A stretch of DNA of 42,983 bases, from positions 25,480 to 68,462 of the forward strand of contig JARGNV010000009.1 in NCBI GenBank assembly GCA_029212465.1, read 5' to 3'. Of the stretch, positions 16,733 to 26,249 are shown piece after piece. Under the pieces are notes generated by a model. The model ran no database searches. It worked only from the letters and a program-made list of their open reading frames with translations, and was not told the DNA's origin. Position 1 is the first letter of the stretch. Each line of letters opens with the position of its first letter. This DNA comes from Legionellaceae bacterium. GTDB taxonomy: Bacteria > Pseudomonadota > Gammaproteobacteria > Legionellales > Legionellaceae. A program made the translations under genes and the position numbers.

Positions 16733-16800
16733 CAACCACCTCGAATGCCTTCAAAATACCGGCACATTTTGTAGCGCCACACGCTACGCTGTTTCATTTT

Positions 16801-16876
16801 TGGGGTGTCGCCAAGTGGTTAAGGCACAGGGTTTTGATCCCTGCATACCTAGGTTCGAATCCTAGCACCCCAGCCA
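16801..16876 (+). tRNA. tRNA-Gln (anticodon TTG)
   Basis: A full cloverleaf is visible. The acceptor stem is TGGGGTG (16801-16807) with CACCCCA (16866-16872). Anticodon stem CAGGG/CCCTG encloses loop TTTTGAT with anticodon TTG at 16834-16836. The T-arm contains GGTTCGAATCC. The discriminator G is at 16873 and CCA (16874-16876) is encoded. The TTG anticodon reads CAA and identifies glutamine. A tRNA-Gln between lolB and prs is a known gammaproteobacterial arrangement. Confidence 0.97.
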
Positions 16877-16918
16877 TACACTTACTAAACAAAAACTCAA
16901 ACTTAAAAGGCCTCACAC

Positions 16919-17866
16919 ATGTCTAGCATGATGCTCTTTTCTGGAAATGCTTCTTCTAAACTCGCACTTAATATTGCCGAACACCTTAATATCACAATGG
17001 GGCGTGCCACCGTTGGAAAGTTTAGTGATGGCGAGACCATGGTCGAAATTCTTGAAAATGTGCGCGGCAAAGACGTTTTTATTGTGCAGTCTACTTGCGC
17101 ACCTGCTAATGATAACCTAATGGAATTGCTCAGCATGGCTGACGCCCTCAGGCGCGCTTCAGCGGGTCGGATTACAGCCGTAGTTCCTTATTTTGGCTAT
17201 GCTCGACAAGACCGACGCGTTCGCTCAGCTCGCGTCCCTATCACCGCCAAAGTCGTTGCCGATATGATGTCTTCTGTTGGTATTTGTCGCGTCCTAACTG
17301 TCGACTTGCATGCAGACCAAATTCAAGGCTTTTTTTATATGCCAGTAGACAATGTCTACTCAACTCCCATTCTCCTAAATGATATTAAAGCACGAAAGCT
17401 TGATAATATGATGGTCGTTTCCCCTGATGTCGGCGGTGTTGTCAGAGCACGTGCCATGGCAAAGCTACTCGATGATGCAGCCCTTTGTATTATTGATAAA
17501 CGACGCAGCGGTCCCAACAAGTCGGAAGTCATGCATCTAATTGGAAACCCAGAAGGACAAAACTGCATTATCATTGATGATATTGTAGATACAGCGGGTA
17601 CCTTGTGCTCTGCTGCTAAAGCACTCAAAGCGTCAGGCGCTAAAAGCGTTGGTGCCTATATCACACACCCAGTACTATCAGGGCCCGCCATTGATAACAT
17701 TAACGAGTCATTGCTCGATGAAGTCATTATAACCGACACCATTCCAAGCTCAGAAGCAACTAAGCGCTGTAAAAAACTCCGTGTTGTGAGCCTTTCTGAA
17801 ATGCTTGCACAAGCGATTAAGCGGGTTAATATAGAACAATCTGTAAGCTCGATGTTTAACGAGTAA
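16919..17866 (+). CDS. prs: Ribose-phosphate pyrophosphokinase Prs
   Basis: The 315-residue enzyme makes PRPP from ribose 5-phosphate and ATP for nucleotide, His and Trp synthesis. Visible motifs are [12 protein letters not shown], the [11 protein letters not shown] catalytic/ATP segment, the flexible-loop lysine and arginine in SPDVGG through IDKRR, and the PRPP-binding loop [13 protein letters not shown]. The length matches class I bacterial PRPP synthetases. The usual neighbours rplY and pth do not follow; instead a structured gap and the convergent fis come next. Confidence 0.97.
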   Translation: MSSMMLFSGNASSKLALNIAEHLNITMGRATVGKFSDGETMVEILENVRGKDVFIVQSTCAPANDNLMELLSMADALRRASAGRITAVVPYFGYARQDRRVRSARVPITAKVVADMMSSVGICRVLTVDLHADQIQGFFYMPVDNVYSTPILLNDIKARKLDNMMVVSPDVGGVVRARAMAKLLDDAALCIIDKRRSGPNKSEVMHLIGNPEGQNCIIIDDIVDTAGTLCSAAKALKASGAKSVGAYITHPVLSGPAIDNINESLLDEVIITDTIPSSEATKRCKKLRVVSLSEMLAQAIKRVNIEQSVSSMFNE

Positions 17867-18051
17867 TAAAACGGTTTTTTTATACCTACAAGTAACTAAC
17901 GCAGCAACCTCAAAGTACCACGGCTCATTCACGCCATCCAAAAAAAGTAAGTATTTTTTAAACACGAACGAGCCACTGCGTGTGGACGTCGGTTGGCAAC
18001 CTCCTCTCAGAAGCTCAATCGCGGCCAACCCTTATTATACTAGATTACTGC
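17867..18051. other. Structured intergenic gap between convergent prs and fis
   Basis: No gene is seen. Two inverted repeats are present: GGCTCATTC near 17920 with GAACGAGCC near 17970 (one mismatch), and GGTTGGC (17991-17997) with GCCAACC (18024-18030). The second is followed on the plus strand by CTTATTATA and could end the prs transcript. The sequence between carries an A/T-rich loop. A small RNA cannot be excluded, but no promoter was identified. Confidence 0.35.
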
Positions 18052-18333
18052 TTAGTCACGTGTTCCAACATACTTATCATCAAAATAACGACGCAGCTTC
18101 GTTCGAAGTGTACCACGGCTAATTCCAAGCATCAGTGCTGCACGTGATTGGTTGTACTTGCAATGCTCCATAACAGCACGAAACAATGGGGTTTCAACCT
18201 CTTCTAATACAAACTGATACAAGTCAACTGGATCTTCGCCCCTTAATTCAGAAAAATACTTCTGAACCGATTGTGTAACGCTCGAAGCTAAAGAGACGGT
18301 TATCTCTTCGCTGTCTTGAGTAATACTCATCAT
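18052..18333 (-). CDS. fis: Fis-family DNA-binding protein
   Basis: The 93-residue product has the Fis size and a C-terminal helix-turn-helix (YNQSRAALMLGISRGTLRTK, then LRRY), close to the NQTRAALMLGINRGTLRKKL of enterobacterial Fis. The middle helices (DLYQFVLEEVETPLFRAVME) correspond to the dimerisation region. Fis bends DNA and regulates growth-linked and virulence genes. AAGGAG lies before two adjacent ATG codons; either may start translation. Unlike in enterics it is not preceded by dusB. Legionellales usually carry several Fis paralogues, so which one this is remains open. The C-terminus extends a few residues (DDKYVGTRD). Confidence 0.92.
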   Translation of the reverse strand: MMSITQDSEEITVSLASSVTQSVQKYFSELRGEDPVDLYQFVLEEVETPLFRAVMEHCKYNQSRAALMLGISRGTLRTKLRRYFDDKYVGTRD

Positions 18334-18436
18334 CTTATCTAACTCCTTCTTTCAAAAACAAACATCCGCCCACACAAAACTCAACATGAGCACGCCAATG
18401 CACGGCTGCGTCATGGACGACAAATAAAATAGAGGA

Positions 18437-19951
18437 TTAAAAGCTTAACATCCCCGAATGAAATGGATGACCATTTACCAACAACCGTCCGGAAGAAAGC
18501 TTGAGCTCTACTACATAATCGGCTCCCTTGGCCTGCAAAGCCCCCATTTGAATCAAATCTGTTAGTTTCTGATCCGCATGTTGGACTGCTTGTTGATTCA
18601 ATTCTGCTAGTGTAACCGGCGATGCTTTCTGTTCTTCTGTAGCACCCGACTTAGCATTTAAAACGGTTGGTGTCAGTGACTTTTCCGTTGCAGCCTGAGA
18701 GGTTTTCTCAGCTGAGTCTTCTTCATGCTGACGAAGTAACTCCCGCTTAGATGAACGCACCAATACAGATTTCAAAAAAGTCGCCGGTATATTTAAATGC
18801 CCTGTTCCTTTAATATTTGGTAGTATTTGTAATGGTGAATCAACCGACTCAGGAAAAGCTATTTCCATGGCGCCATCAATCGCTCCTCCCTCAGGCAAGC
18901 CCAATTTAAGTGTGCTTATTTCAAAAACGGCACCTTTTGATATCAGCTTGGGAGAATCTGGTAGTATCGACAACAGCAACTGTTGTGCCTGCCCTCCCAT
19001 GGTACCTGATTGTTGCAACTGATTGGCACGACGATTTAGGTCAGCAAGCACCTCAGCATCTAATTTTTTAATTGCCACATCAAGCTCAGCTGGCCCATAG
19101 GTATCGTCTCTCGAAACCATGCTCGCAAATGAAGCATGGAAAGAAGAGCCATACAAGTCATTTTCAAGGGTGCTCTTCGAGTTCAACTCAAGTTGTTTTA
19201 CTTCAAGCTCAGTACGCGTTTTATCCGCCACCTGAAACACCGGTAGGCTTAAGCTTGCTTTCCCTAGAAGAAGACCATTTTTTGCTTTATGCACGTCATA
19301 TTCACTCTTCACTTTATTGAGGATGACACGAAACTTCTCGCCAATTACACGAAGGCCTTCCAAGTTAAAATGCCCTTGAATACGTGTACTTTCAGGAGAA
19401 AAGCTCAAGTCACTGTCCATTCCAAGCCATTCAAATTGGCTTTTATCATTTTTGGTTAATAACTGAAAGGCTGGTAAGTCAACTTCAAGATGCGTTTTAT
19501 TGAAATAACTGACAAATAACTTAATACTCAACTTAGGTTTTGTAGACTTAGATGAGAATCTCTCCGAAAACTCTTCCGCATATTTTTCTGGTAATGAAAA
19601 CTGTCCTTCTGCCGCCCCAAGTCCAAAGCGGACATGTCCATTCTCAAGCATGACAGGGCCATGATAAATGATCAGTGGCATATCAAACGAGTAAAACTTA
19701 GGAGGAACTACCAACGACTGCCCGTTTGCTTCTTTTACCACTTTCTCAGGCACCTGCATTTGCCAGGTAATATCAGCTGTCGACTTGAATAGCCCGCGAT
19801 GATATGCCATTAGCTCAACAGAAAAACCATTGGTTTGGTTGAGTATTTTTAAATTCTTCTTTAACGTACGCTCAGTGATAAGCCCCGTACTAAAATAGCC
19901 ACCCAATACGACCACAACGAGCAAGACTGCTATTCCTAGTGTTTTTTTCAT
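18437..19951 (-). CDS. DUF945 (YdgA-like) family protein
   Basis: The ATG at 19951 follows GGAG at a good distance and gives 504 residues beginning MKKTLGIAVLLVVVVLGGYF, a signal anchor. The open frame extends seven codons upstream from another ATG, which would put a charged stretch before the anchor. The family signature is seen early (YHRGLFKSTADITWQM, like the YxRGLFxSxA segment of YdgA proteins), with GPVMLENGHVRFGLGAA after it. The long periplasmic part is strand-rich with alternating polar and hydrophobic residues. The Glu/Ser/Ala-rich insert near residue 405 is low complexity. Function is not established for the family. It is upstream of fis on the same strand. Confidence 0.8.
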   Translation of the reverse strand: MKKTLGIAVLLVVVVLGGYFSTGLITERTLKKNLKILNQTNGFSVELMAYHRGLFKSTADITWQMQVPEKVVKEANGQSLVVPPKFYSFDMPLIIYHGPVMLENGHVRFGLGAAEGQFSLPEKYAEEFSERFSSKSTKPKLSIKLFVSYFNKTHLEVDLPAFQLLTKNDKSQFEWLGMDSDLSFSPESTRIQGHFNLEGLRVIGEKFRVILNKVKSEYDVHKAKNGLLLGKASLSLPVFQVADKTRTELEVKQLELNSKSTLENDLYGSSFHASFASMVSRDDTYGPAELDVAIKKLDAEVLADLNRRANQLQQSGTMGGQAQQLLLSILPDSPKLISKGAVFEISTLKLGLPEGGAIDGAMEIAFPESVDSPLQILPNIKGTGHLNIPATFLKSVLVRSSKRELLRQHEEDSAEKTSQAATEKSLTPTVLNAKSGATEEQKASPVTLAELNQQAVQHADQKLTDLIQMGALQAKGADYVVELKLSSGRLLVNGHPFHSGMLSF

Positions 19952-20031
19952 GCGTCTCTCCGTGTCCCTCATCCCAACTACAATCCCAAACAGCCTTCTA
20001 TTAAACCATGAGAAGACCAGAGTTAGAAGTC

Positions 20032-21330
20032 TTAGGCTTCACTTTTCAATGGGTTACAAAAAGTTTCTTTCACTGTGCATGCCAAAAAAAGTCCTATTAA
20101 AGAACAAATCGGCACTAAATAAAGCCCATGCTGAAAATCAGACAAACTTAGGTGCTCAATGTTGTATGCCCGCGCCCCTGAAGCATGATCGATTAAACGC
20201 CCAATAATAGGTTGCAAACAAGCGCCGATAAAAATAGACGACATGTTCGTAAAAGCAATAGCGGTTCCCACTACCTTACGAGCATGTAATTCTGTAGACA
20301 GTGCATAAGCAATAGAAACCCCCACATTTGTAAAACCAAATAAGAAAAAAGCAATAGCGGCTTTGGCTTGTGTCATTTCAGGCGTAAACACCATCCAAGA
20401 AGCCAGCAGCACCCCACAAACAGAAGACACTATCATCACAGGTTTTCGGCGCCCTAAACGGTCAGAAAGCCAGCCAGAGAAGGGGCCTCCAAGTGTCCAA
20501 CCAATAAAAATAAGACCCGCAATAAAAGCGGCTGTATTTGCTGAAAAACCACGCCCATATTGTAAATAAGCAGTCCCTAACGACTCCCCAATAACTGCCG
20601 TTGGAGCAAACAAAAACCCGGTAAACAACGCATTAAGCCAAGTTTGCGGCAAAGAGAGTACAATGCGTAAGCTTTCAAAAACACCCACTTTCTCGTGTGC
20701 ATGTCCCTTCACGGGACACGACTTCACTTTAGGCTTATCGCGAACAAATTGATATAAAAAAAATGCCAGTATGATAAAGATAAATGCAACAACTAACATA
20801 CTATGGCGCCACCCAACATGTCCCACCAAAAAAGCAACTGGCGCTTGTCCTGAAGCAGCTCCAAGCATACCAACTGCCTGTGTTAGTCCCGCGAGCAGCC
20901 CCATCATACTTGGAGGGAACCAAGAGGTTGCAAGCCTTAACGCTGAAACAAATGCAAAAGCCGCCGTAAACCCAATGAGCATTCGCCCAACTGACGCCAT
21001 CAATAAATCATCAGCTAATCCAAACACACAACACGCAAAAGCCGTCAGCAGAGACATGATAGTGAGCACCCACCGTATACTCATCCTATCAACCATCAGT
21101 CCAACAGGAAGTTGCATCAAAATATAGGGAACATAAAACGAGGCCGACAAAATACCAAATTGTGCTTCATTAATATTAAAATCGATTTGCAGATAACGGT
21201 GCATCACACTCACCGAAACACGCGCCATATAATCAGAAAAATAAAAGGCGGCTGCCAAGCTCCATACTAACCACGCAACCTTTAATTGTTTTTTCTTTTG
21301 AAGTTGACCTACATGAAACTCGTCACTCAC
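20032..21330 (-). CDS. Major facilitator superfamily transporter
   Basis: The 432-residue product has about 12 hydrophobic helices in two halves separated by a basic cytoplasmic loop (DKPKVKSCPVKGHAHEK). The MFS loop 2-3 motif appears as GLMVDRMSIRW in the first half and GWLSDRLGRRKPV in the second. Helix 1 carries YFSDYMARVSVSVM, reminiscent of anion:cation symporter-type and Legionella Pht-type MFS proteins. The substrate cannot be assigned. The start appears to be GTG at 21328-21330. It overlaps nothing and is followed, after 80 bases, by the DUF945 gene. Confidence 0.88.
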   Translation of the reverse strand: MSDEFHVGQLQKKKQLKVAWLVWSLAAAFYFSDYMARVSVSVMHRYLQIDFNINEAQFGILSASFYVPYILMQLPVGLMVDRMSIRWVLTIMSLLTAFACCVFGLADDLLMASVGRMLIGFTAAFAFVSALRLATSWFPPSMMGLLAGLTQAVGMLGAASGQAPVAFLVGHVGWRHSMLVVAFIFIILAFFLYQFVRDKPKVKSCPVKGHAHEKVGVFESLRIVLSLPQTWLNALFTGFLFAPTAVIGESLGTAYLQYGRGFSANTAAFIAGLIFIGWTLGGPFSGWLSDRLGRRKPVMIVSSVCGVLLASWMVFTPEMTQAKAAIAFFLFGFTNVGVSIAYALSTELHARKVVGTAIAFTNMSSIFIGACLQPIIGRLIDHASGARAYNIEHLSLSDFQHGLYLVPICSLIGLFLACTVKETFCNPLKSEA

Positions 21331-21430
21331 TCGTAAACATCCATCTTATTATTGTTGGACTAAAAGTGCGTATAGACTGAACTATTTACCCGAAAAATGC
21401 AAGTTATTAAAGCAAAGAAGCAAACAACCC

Positions 21431-21480
21431 GTCTTGCCTTCTCCCCATAAATTGGGAGAAGGTGTTTACAAAAAGTAAAC
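21431..21480. repeat. Double-hairpin intergenic repeat
   Basis: CCTTCTCCC (21437-21445) and GGGAGAAGG (21454-21462) form a perfect 9-bp stem with loop CATAAATT. It is followed directly by GTTTAC-AAAAA-GTAAAC (21464-21480). The first hairpin resembles the CCTTCTCCC...GGGAGAAGG palindromic repeats scattered in many gammaproteobacterial genomes. It lies between the LetE-like gene and the MFS gene and may attenuate read-through. Confidence 0.5.
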
Positions 21481-21494
21481 AGGGCCGTATTTAT

Positions 21495-21866
21495 TTAAGC
21501 AACAATATCCATCACTTGATAGCCAATAATTGCTGAAACAGCAATCACACCGGCAATTTCTAACACACGAAGAACGTAATTACTTTGTTCCTTATGATAC
21601 ATACCATCATTTGCTGGTTCTAAAGCAGCTTGCTCACCTTCTGCTTCAGCTGCCAAACTGAATAATGGTTGATCGTTGTAAAATCCAGCCCACCATCCTT
21701 CGAGCCACTGCTCTCGTTCAGCTGAATTTAAAGGGTATGGATTATCCTCTTCTTGGACATCAGCCAATGCACATTCATATCCATAAGCATAACATTCTTC
21801 TAACGTTGGATGGTCCAAATGAAAACGGAATTTGAGGTGAGGCAGTAAGCTATTCAATTCATTCAT
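21495..21866 (-). CDS. letE: LetE-like transmission trait enhancer, RMF-like motif plus membrane anchor
   Basis: The ATG at 21866 follows AGGAG nine bases upstream and gives 123 residues; the earlier TTG in frame would include the Shine-Dalgarno in the coding region. The central part (about residues 26-64) has GYECALADVQEEDNPY then EREQWLEGWWAGFYND. Its pattern of GY, NPY and WLxGW resembles ribosome modulation factor. A hydrophobic helix (103-120) ends the protein. Legionella pneumophila carries letE, a positive regulator of transmission traits, close to its sdh/suc genes. The size and this placement, two genes after sucD, support the name, which I assign from memory of family and synteny, not from a search. 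Confidence 0.6.
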   Translation of the reverse strand: MNELNSLLPHLKFRFHLDHPTLEECYAYGYECALADVQEEDNPYPLNSAEREQWLEGWWAGFYNDQPLFSLAAEAEGEQAALEPANDGMYHKEQSNYVLRVLEIAGVIAVSAIIGYQVMDIVA

Positions 21867-22050
21867 GGTTGAGTACTCCTTTCTCAAGACACCTGTTCAA
21901 CATCACCAAAACATCGTCTGAACATCACAAACCAGTTCAAATCAACTTATTTACTGGGTAAGATTTAGTTTATGACACCCCTAAGAAAAAGTTTCTCAAA
22001 CCTCCTGTTTTTTCACTTTCTTAACAAATCAAATCATACTATGTCTATAT

Positions 22051-22079
22051 AATGTAATCTCGGATTGAATAAAGATCAA
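22051..22079 (-). promoter_or_regulatory. Possible promoter for the LetE-like gene
   Basis: Read on the minus strand, TTGATC (22079-22074) and TACATT (22056-22051) are 17 bases apart and overlap the pdxH stop. An AT-rich TATATAG follows. It would allow the LetE-like gene, 185 bases downstream, to be expressed apart from the TCA-cycle cluster. The -10 match is modest. Confidence 0.3.
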
Positions 22080-22726
22080 GACGCAAGGCGAGTGATTGTC
22101 CACTTGGTATCTTTTTTGACATAAAGGATGCGATCATGCAGCCTATGATCGCGCCCTTGCCAAAACTCTATCTCTTCTGCACACACAGAAAAACCGCCCC
22201 AGTAAGGCGGGCACGTAATCTCTTTTGCGTCATGCGTTTTCATCATTTTTTCTGCAGCTTCAAGCAGCGCATCACGTGAGTCAATTTTACGACTTTGAGG
22301 CGAAACAATTGCACTACATTGGCTCATTAATGAGCGCGAACTAAAATACGCTTCAGATGCACTACGACTCACGCGTGTAACGGTCCCTCGAATACGCACT
22401 TGGCGCGCAAAATATGGCCAATAAAAATTAAGGGCTGCATAGGCGTTATTTTCAAGCTCAATGCCTTTTGTGCTTTCATAGTTGGTATAAAAAATAAAAG
22501 CCCCATTCTCGAGGCCCTTCAATAACACAACACGTGAATTGGGTCGACCGCGCACATCTACGGTTGATAAAACCATTGCTGTTGGGTCGCGCACTTCTTC
22601 GGATAACGCATCAGCCAACCATCGCTCAAACTGCACAAAAGGCGAATCAGCGGCTTCCTCATCCGTTAGATGCCGCTCACCATATTCACGTCGATTCGAT
22701 GCAAATGGTTCAAAATCAGCGCCCAT
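22076..22726 (-). CDS. pdxH: Pyridoxamine 5'-phosphate oxidase PdxH
   Basis: The 216-residue product oxidises PNP or PMP to pyridoxal 5'-phosphate using FMN. Visible family segments include DPTAMVLSTVDVRGRPNSRV, VLLKGLENGAFIFYTNYESTKG (FMN site), FYWPYFARQVRIRG and the C-terminal FWQGRDHRLHDR. The ending ITRLAS differs slightly from the usual RLxP. The start codon lies 7 bases after the sucD stop, so it is probably the last gene of the TCA-cycle cluster, an unusual but plausible placement. Confidence 0.95.
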   Translation of the reverse strand: MGADFEPFASNRREYGERHLTDEEAADSPFVQFERWLADALSEEVRDPTAMVLSTVDVRGRPNSRVVLLKGLENGAFIFYTNYESTKGIELENNAYAALNFYWPYFARQVRIRGTVTRVSRSASEAYFSSRSLMSQCSAIVSPQSRKIDSRDALLEAAEKMMKTHDAKEITCPPYWGGFSVCAEEIEFWQGRDHRLHDRILYVKKDTKWTITRLAS

Positions 22727-22733
22727 CAGTTAC

Positions 22734-23609
22734 TTACCAGCCCATCACCTCAGCCACTGCATCACCTAAATCTGCAGGAGAGTGAACCGTTTTAACACCT
22801 GCCGCATCAAGCGCTTTAAACTTATCGGCAGCCGTTCCCTTACCACCTGAGATAATAGCGCCCGCATGCCCCATACGCTTACCTGGAGGCGCTGTTACCC
22901 CGGCAATATATGCAACCACAGGCTTTGTAATATTAGACTGTATGAACTCGGCTGCTTCTTCTTCTGCAGTACCACCAATCTCACCCACCAAAATAATGGC
23001 TTCTGTTTGTGGATCTTCTTCAAATAAGGCCAATACATCAATAAAGGATGTGCCAGGAATAGGATCGCCTCCAATCCCAACACAAGTACTTTGCCCAAAC
23101 CCTTTATCGGTCATTTGTTTAACCGCCTCATACGTCAACGTACCAGAGCGCGATACAATCCCGACTTTTCCGGGCAAGTGAATAGAACCTGGCATAATCC
23201 CCATTTTACAAGCACCCGGTGTGATGATGCCTGGACAATTGGGTCCAATCAAACGGCTCATGGTATTTTTTTCGATATACTCTTTAACTTCCAACATATC
23301 GAGTACAGGTACCCCTTCCGTAATACATGCAATGAGCTCAATGCCTGCTTCTGCCGCCTCAAGAATAGAGTCTTTACAAAAAGGTGCTGGTACATAAATA
23401 ACACTTGCATTGGCATCTGTTGCATCAACCGCTTCTTGGACTGTATTAAAAACAGGTAAACCAAGATGCGTTTGCCCGCCTTTCCCAGGCGTCACTCCAC
23501 CTACCATTTGTGTGCCATATTCAATCGCTTGCTCTGAATGAAACGTACCTTGCTTACCCGTAAAACCTTGGCAAATTACTTTTGTGTCTTTATCTACTAA
23601 AATACTCAT
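22734..23609 (-). CDS. sucD: Succinyl-CoA synthetase alpha subunit SucD
   Basis: The 291-residue subunit contains the CoA-binding Rossmann part ([20 protein letters not shown]), the [20 protein letters not shown] segment and the phosphorylated histidine in the [14 protein letters not shown] loop. With SucC it converts succinyl-CoA, phosphate and a nucleoside diphosphate to succinate, CoA and the triphosphate. The length is normal. It is separated from sucC by 175 bases filled with hairpins (see 23640-23765). Confidence 0.97.
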   Translation of the reverse strand: MSILVDKDTKVICQGFTGKQGTFHSEQAIEYGTQMVGGVTPGKGGQTHLGLPVFNTVQEAVDATDANASVIYVPAPFCKDSILEAAEAGIELIACITEGVPVLDMLEVKEYIEKNTMSRLIGPNCPGIITPGACKMGIMPGSIHLPGKVGIVSRSGTLTYEAVKQMTDKGFGQSTCVGIGGDPIPGTSFIDVLALFEEDPQTEAIILVGEIGGTAEEEAAEFIQSNITKPVVAYIAGVTAPPGKRMGHAGAIISGGKGTAADKFKALDAAGVKTVHSPADLGDAVAEVMGW

Positions 23610-23639
23610 GTTTAATCTCTAACCCCTCAATTCTAAACT

Positions 23640-23765
23640 TTAATCCGCCTATTTATCCCGCTTTATGCGGGGCATCCACTCAAAATGGCTGTAAAAATCA
23701 CAGGATGGCCCAAATGAATCGGGCCAAGTAGGCGATGTGGGTACCCACGTAACAATACCTACGCA
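23640..23765. repeat. Multi-hairpin intergenic repeat between sucC and sucD
   Basis: Three perfect hairpins or palindromes lie in succession: CCCGC-TTTAT-GCGGG (23657-23671), GGCCC-AAATGAATC-GGGCC (23707-23725) and the palindrome GTGGGTACCCAC (23737-23748). No open frame fits. The GC-rich hairpins and the AT-rich spacers between them suggest a dispersed palindromic element inserted inside the operon. In the mRNA it could tune the relative amounts of sucC and sucD. Confidence 0.55.
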
Positions 23766-23784
23766 GGAGTGACAACTTCAAAAA

Positions 23785-24948
23785 TTATGCCTCAATTGCC
23801 GCAACAATTTTCTTCGCCGCATCGGTTAGACCATTCGCAGCAATGACATTCAAATCACTTTTATTCAAAATATCAGCCCCTTTATCCGCCTGATTTCCTT
23901 CCAGCCGAACCACAACAGGCAAGGTTACTTTGACTTCTTTCACTGCCTCTAAAATACCTTCAGCAATCAAATCACAACGTACAATACCACCAAAAATATT
24001 GACCAAAACACCTTTCACGTTTTCGTCGGATAAAATAATTTTGAATGCTTCAGCAACACGCTCAGCCGTTGCACCACCACCCACATCTAAAAAGTTTGCA
24101 GGTTCGCCACCATGCAGTTTAATCACATCCATTGTTGCCATGGCAAGTCCTGCACCATTCACCATACAGCCAATGTTGCCATCCAACGGAATATAATTAA
24201 GCTCCCAGTCCCGCGCACGATTTTCTCTATCATCTTCTTGTGTTGTATCGCGCAAACTCTTCAGTTTAGGATGACGATACAGCGCATTTTCATCAAGCGA
24301 AACTTTACCATCTAAGCAAATCAAATTGCCTTCACCCGTTACAACCAGCGGGTTAATTTCTAATAAACTTAAATCACATGAAACAAATAACTCGCCAAGC
24401 TTTGTCATGATATCGGTCAGTTGACGAATTTGAGGGGGCGTTAACGCTAGTGCAAATCCAACTTCACGACATTGATAAGGCATAATGCCAAGCATTGGGT
24501 CCATTTCAACTTGAATAATTTTTTCAGGCGCTTTTTCGGCCACTTCTTCAATATCAACCCCACCTTCAGTCGAAGCCATAAATACAACTCGACGTGTTGC
24601 TCTATCAACCACAGCTCCCAAATACAGCTCACGTGCAATGTCACTGGTTTCTTCAACCAAGAGCCCGTGTACAGGCTGACCTTGTGCATCCGTTTGATAA
24701 GTCACCAATCGTTTGCCTAGTAAAGTTTGCGCAAACTCAACCAGTGCTTCTTTGTCTGAGACCAACTTCACACCACCTGCTTTTCCACGACCACCTGCAT
24801 GCACTTGCGCCTTTACAACCCACGTCGGCGTAGACAACGTTGCTGCTACTTGTAACGCATCATCTACATTATATGCAACATCCCCTTTCGGTACAGGTAA
24901 ACCATATTGTGCAAACAACTGCTTTGCTTGATATTCATGTAAATTCAT
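23785..24948 (-). CDS. sucC: Succinyl-CoA synthetase beta subunit SucC
   Basis: The ATG at 24948 gives 387 residues starting [20 protein letters not shown], the standard SucC N-terminus; nine further codons upstream are open but not conserved. The ATP-grasp part includes [20 protein letters not shown] and the metal-binding region [15 protein letters not shown]. The C-terminal CoA-ligase part has [20 protein letters not shown] and [17 protein letters not shown]. Nucleotide preference (ATP or GTP) is not decided. It follows sucB by 66 bases. Confidence 0.97.
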   Translation of the reverse strand: MNLHEYQAKQLFAQYGLPVPKGDVAYNVDDALQVAATLSTPTWVVKAQVHAGGRGKAGGVKLVSDKEALVEFAQTLLGKRLVTYQTDAQGQPVHGLLVEETSDIARELYLGAVVDRATRRVVFMASTEGGVDIEEVAEKAPEKIIQVEMDPMLGIMPYQCREVGFALALTPPQIRQLTDIMTKLGELFVSCDLSLLEINPLVVTGEGNLICLDGKVSLDENALYRHPKLKSLRDTTQEDDRENRARDWELNYIPLDGNIGCMVNGAGLAMATMDVIKLHGGEPANFLDVGGGATAERVAEAFKIILSDENVKGVLVNIFGGIVRCDLIAEGILEAVKEVKVTLPVVVRLEGNQADKGADILNKSDLNVIAANGLTDAAKKIVAAIEA

Positions 24949-25014
24949 TTTTAAGACTCTATTGTTTAAGTTCAAACGCCCTGTGCTGCATCATGCGCGC
25001 AGCACCCTGGGACA

Positions 25015-26196
25015 CTAAATATTTAATAATAAGCGAGCTGGATCTTCTAACAGCTCTTTCACACTCACCAAAAACTGCACCGATTCACGCCCATCAATCA
25101 AACGATGATCATAAGATAATGCCAAATACATCATGGGCCGAATGACAATTTCACCCGCTTCAACCACTGGTTTTTCCTGTATTTTATGCATGCCTAAAAT
25201 AGCTGTTTGTGGCGGATTCAAAATAGGTGTTGATAACAGCGAACCAAATACGCCTCCATTGGTAATGGTGAATGTGCCACCTTGCATATCTTCCATGGCT
25301 AACTTCCCATCCCGTGCACGTGTTGCCAAATCACCAATCGTTTGCTCAATTTGCGCCATAGACATGGTATCAGCATCTCGAAGCACCGGCACCACAAGAC
25401 CACGCTCTGTCGATACCGCAACACCTACATCATAATAGCCATGATAGACAACATCTTCGCCGTCAATAGATGCATTCACTGAAGGAAAACGCTTTAATGA
25501 CTCAACTACCGCACGCGTAAAAAATGACATAAATCCAAGCTTCACACCATGCTTCTTCTCGAAAGCTTGCTTATATTCCGCACGCAAATCCATAACGGCC
25601 TTCAAATTGACTTCATTAAAGGTCGTTAACATGGCTGACTCATGTTGCGCTTGCAATAACCGCTCAGCAATACGCACACGCAATCGCGACATTGGAACAC
25701 GCCGCTCTTCACGTGCACCGGCTGTAACCGGTGCTGCAGGAGCCGCCGTTTTTTGCTGACGGGCTGACGCAATAAACGCTTCTACGTCATGTTTTGTAAT
25801 GCGCCCGTCTTTGCCTGAGCCTGAAATATCGGCAGGATTTAAGCCATGCTCATCCAACAAGCGTCTAACAGCAGGTCCTGTTGATGGTGCGGCTGTCTGC
25901 GCCTCAGCATCAGAGGCTGCGGTTGTTTCTTTAGCAGGAGGTGTTGCATCAGCCACAGCCCCTTCTTTTAACTGTGCAAGCACCTGGCCTGCTGTGACGG
26001 TATCACCCACTTGAAACAAGCAGGATTCAAGCACACCATCTGCAGGTGCAGGGACCTCAAGCACTACCTTATCTGTTTCTAAATCTAATAAATTCTCATC
26101 ACGAGCCACCTTATCACCAGGCTGCTTATGCCACGCTGCGATGGTCGCATCAGCTACCGACTCAGGTAAGGCAGGCACTTTGACTTCAATTGACAT
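25015..26196 (-). CDS. sucB: Dihydrolipoyl succinyltransferase SucB (E2 of 2-oxoglutarate dehydrogenase)
   Basis: The 393-residue product begins with one lipoyl domain (lysine in [16 protein letters not shown], about residue 43). After an Ala/Thr/Pro-rich linker comes the peripheral subunit-binding domain ([20 protein letters not shown]), then a second linker and the catalytic domain. The latter holds [20 protein letters not shown] and the active-site [12 protein letters not shown] near the end. It transfers the succinyl group to CoA. The gene starts 53 bases after sucA. The E3 subunit gene is not in the window, so Lpd is supplied from elsewhere. Confidence 0.97.
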   Translation of the reverse strand: MSIEVKVPALPESVADATIAAWHKQPGDKVARDENLLDLETDKVVLEVPAPADGVLESCLFQVGDTVTAGQVLAQLKEGAVADATPPAKETTAASDAEAQTAAPSTGPAVRRLLDEHGLNPADISGSGKDGRITKHDVEAFIASARQQKTAAPAAPVTAGAREERRVPMSRLRVRIAERLLQAQHESAMLTTFNEVNLKAVMDLRAEYKQAFEKKHGVKLGFMSFFTRAVVESLKRFPSVNASIDGEDVVYHGYYDVGVAVSTERGLVVPVLRDADTMSMAQIEQTIGDLATRARDGKLAMEDMQGGTFTITNGGVFGSLLSTPILNPPQTAILGMHKIQEKPVVEAGEIVIRPMMYLALSYDHRLIDGRESVQFLVSVKELLEDPARLLLNI

Positions 26197-26249
26197 GATT
26201 CTAACCTTTTAAAATTCAATTTAATCAGAACAAACAACAGACACAAAAA

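Noticed and set aside
20363-21127. Plus-strand open frames across the MFS gene
   Set aside because: They are antisense to a clear 12-helix transporter and show no coding signal of their own.
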